NCBI GenBank assembly: GCA_002279765.1
Contig: NCCR01000014.1
Span: 1-47,719 of the forward strand
DNA length: 47,719 nt
Source of the DNA: Verrucomicrobia bacterium 12-59-8
GTDB taxonomy: Bacteria > Verrucomicrobiota > Verrucomicrobiae > Verrucomicrobiales > Verrucomicrobiaceae
Direction of reading: 5' to 3'
In this document: one piece after another, positions 46,304 through 47,719 of the stretch
Numbering within the stretch: the stretch's first letter is position 1
Layout of the letters: each line of letters starts with the position of its first letter
Translations under genes and position numbers: made by a program
The notes under the pieces: generated by a model
Seen by the model: only the letters and a program-made list of their open reading frames with translations
Database searches by the model: none
What the model was told of the DNA's origin: nothing

Positions 46304-47374
46304 CTACTGCGCCAGAAACTCATCCAGCGCCGCCTTCGTGATCCGGTACTGCGTCCCGATCTTCTTCGCCTTGATCTGCCCGCCTTCGATGCTGGAGAGC
46401 ACATCCGCCTCCGTGACACCTAGAGTCTGCGCCACCTGCGCAGGCGTGAAAATTTCGATGGAAGAAGCAGCGGATGGAGCGGCAGCACCCGGCAGCGGCG
46501 GAGCTGTGGCGGCTGGGTTCATGTTGAACGCCCCCTGGGACATCATGTTCTGCGCCATGCCAAAGCCCATCGCGAGTTCAGCGGCGGCTCCAGCAGGGCC
46601 GGTTCCGCCTTTACCCATGCCTTCGGCCATCTGGAACTTCACGTAGTCGTTCAGATTCCCGATCGCGCCCATGCTGCTGCGCTTGTCGATCGCGGCCTCG
46701 ACTTCCGGCGGTACGCTGGCGTTTTCAAGGATGAAGCTGGTGATCTCAATGCCGTACTTGCCCTGCGTGGTCGGGTTGATGATGGGCAGCAGCGCCTCCC
46801 CCATCTCGGAGTAGCGGGTGGCGAGATCAAGCACGGGCACCTTGGCGGTGGCGAGCGCGTCCGTGAACACGCTGACGATGCGGCTGCGCATGGTGTCGGC
46901 AAATTCATCCAGGCGGAAGTGACTATCCGTACCGGCCACTTCCTTGAGGAAGAGCTTGGGGTCGGTGATTCTGAAATCGAAGGTGCCAAAGGCACGCACA
47001 CGCACGATACCGAAGTCGGCATCACGCATCATGATCGGGTTGCTCGTGCCCCATTTATTGCCGGTGAAGAGGCGCGTGGTGACATAGTAAATGTCTGCCT
47101 TGAAGGGAGACTCAAAGCCATACTTCCAGCCTTTGATCGTGGAAAGAATCGGGATGTTGTCCGTGGTCAGCGAGTGCTTGCCAGGGCCGAAGGTGTCGCC
47201 GTATTCACCGAGATAAACAAACTGGGCGATCTGCGATTCCCGCACGATGAGCTGCGCGCCGCGCTTGATTTCCTTGTCCTCGTCCGGAAAGCGCCAGGAG
47301 AGCGTGTCGCGTGAGTCGTCCGTCCATTGGATGATTTCCAGAAACTGTCCTTTGAGGTAATCCATCAGGCCCAT
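46304..47374 (-). CDS. SPFH-domain protein (YdjI-like) with C-terminal excisionase-type HTH
   Basis: 356 residues. The N-terminal 250 are an SPFH/Band 7 domain of the YdjI or 'virion core protein' type (FLEIIQWTDDSRDTLSWRFP, GAQLIVRESQIAQFVYLGE, FGPGKHSLTTDNIPIL, RAFGTFDFRITDP), ending in ILENASVPPEVEAAIDKR. A Gly/Ala/Met linker with MAEGMGKGG leads to a C-terminal HTH_17-like unit, FTPAQVAQTLGVTEADVLSSI then a YRITKAALDEFL helix. YdjI relatives usually carry zinc ribbon or GYF-like tails, so an MerR/excisionase-type HTH is unusual. Membrane association of SPFH proteins is known; DNA binding here is only predicted. Confidence 0.82.
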   Translation of the reverse strand: MGLMDYLKGQFLEIIQWTDDSRDTLSWRFPDEDKEIKRGAQLIVRESQIAQFVYLGEYGDTFGPGKHSLTTDNIPILSTIKGWKYGFESPFKADIYYVTTRLFTGNKWGTSNPIMMRDADFGIVRVRAFGTFDFRITDPKLFLKEVAGTDSHFRLDEFADTMRSRIVSVFTDALATAKVPVLDLATRYSEMGEALLPIINPTTQGKYGIEITSFILENASVPPEVEAAIDKRSSMGAIGNLNDYVKFQMAEGMGKGGTGPAGAAAELAMGFGMAQNMMSQGAFNMNPAATAPPLPGAAAPSAASSIEIFTPAQVAQTLGVTEADVLSSIEGGQIKAKKIGTQYRITKAALDEFLAQ

Positions 47375-47552
47375 GATCGTATAAAAAGTGAGTGGTTGTG
47401 GTCTGTCTGCCAGGGAACAGGGTCGATCTTAGAGAGCGGCATTCCTTTTGGCGAGTGCAATTCTGCGCCCCCGTTTGTAAAGCATCCCTCATTCTGCGCT
47501 GAGCGCTTTGCCGATTGATTCCTTAAATGACTGGTTCAAATTGATATTTCAT

Positions 47553-47719
47553 ATGTCCCTTGCCGATCAACTCCAAGCCGCCGCCTCTTCCGGGCAACTC
47601 CTCGCCGCCAGCTACGACAACATTCGCGCCCTGCTCGCGGCCAGCGACAATCCGCTTTACCGCGCCAGCATCGAGGAACTCGCCACGGCAGGCCAGTGGG
47701 CGGAGCTGAACGACCGCTT
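47553..47719 (+). CDS. Probable phospho-sugar mutase, N-terminal fragment (cut by window edge)
   Basis: ATG 47553 opens a frame of 55 complete codons with no stop before the end of the window. The translation starts MSLADQLQAAASSGQLLAAS and ends GQWAELNDRF. A helical leader followed by 'W-x-E-L-x-D-R-F' is what precedes the FGTGGLRG motif in phosphoglucomutase/phosphomannomutase of this lineage, but the catalytic Ser loop is not in the window. The coding frame is Ala/Leu rich and reads as protein. The 178-base spacer (47375-47552) from the SPFH gene holds both divergent promoters. Confidence 0.4.
   Translation, partial: MSLADQLQAAASSGQLLAASYDNIRALLAASDNPLYRASIEELATAGQWAELNDR

Overview
The window is high-GC bacterial DNA that most resembles Verrucomicrobiota (Prosthecobacter/Verrucomicrobium-like). 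The pointers are a PEP-CTERM-type exported protein, a giant exported protein built from GEVED, putative-Ig (He_PIG-type) and SdrD B-like modules, a C-terminal region like the verrucomicrobial TIGR02597 family, frequent starts without a Shine-Dalgarno sequence, and an N-type ATPase operon. The lineage is inferred from protein style only.

Layout. 1-156 (-): start of a probable type I 3-dehydroquinate dehydratase. 217-1611 (+): a polyprenyl-phosphate sugar transferase gene broken by one in-frame TAG. 1620-8294 (-): a complete nine-gene N-ATPase operon in the order atpDCQRBEFAG; its c subunit carries residues expected for a sodium site. 8533-11431 (+): two exported proteins, a CocE/NonD-type hydrolase and a lactonase-like beta-propeller. 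11428-13206 (-): fabV and a TMEM175-like channel. 13286-14050 (+): a methyltransferase. 14056-15423 (-): a NdpA-like nucleoid protein and a SUI1 protein. 15660-19749 (+): a tight cluster of a DUF2934-like protein, a small unknown, a two-TM protein, a soluble three-PAS NarL-type histidine kinase and its LuxR-type regulator. 19820-20902 (+): an RlmM-like methyltransferase. 20877-21113 (-): a small conserved-looking protein.

The right half is dominated by one uninterrupted reading frame at 22205-45373 (7722 residues, about 49% of the window), nine bases after a small PEP-CTERM protein gene. By eye it holds a signal peptide, 20 GEVED modules, about 27 Ig-like modules with a recurring cysteine pair, four SdrD B-like modules, a PA14-like domain, a lectin/DUF642-like domain, a propeller-like segment and a TIGR02597-like C-terminus. 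Three accessory domains appear nested inside loops of Ig modules. The two genes look like one secreted or surface-structure unit.

After it come a YqjD/ElaB-like small protein (45627-45986), a gene-free spacer full of GGAAACG motifs (45987-46303), an SPFH protein with a C-terminal excisionase-type helix-turn-helix (46304-47374, -), and the first 55 codons of a probable phospho-sugar mutase running off the right edge.
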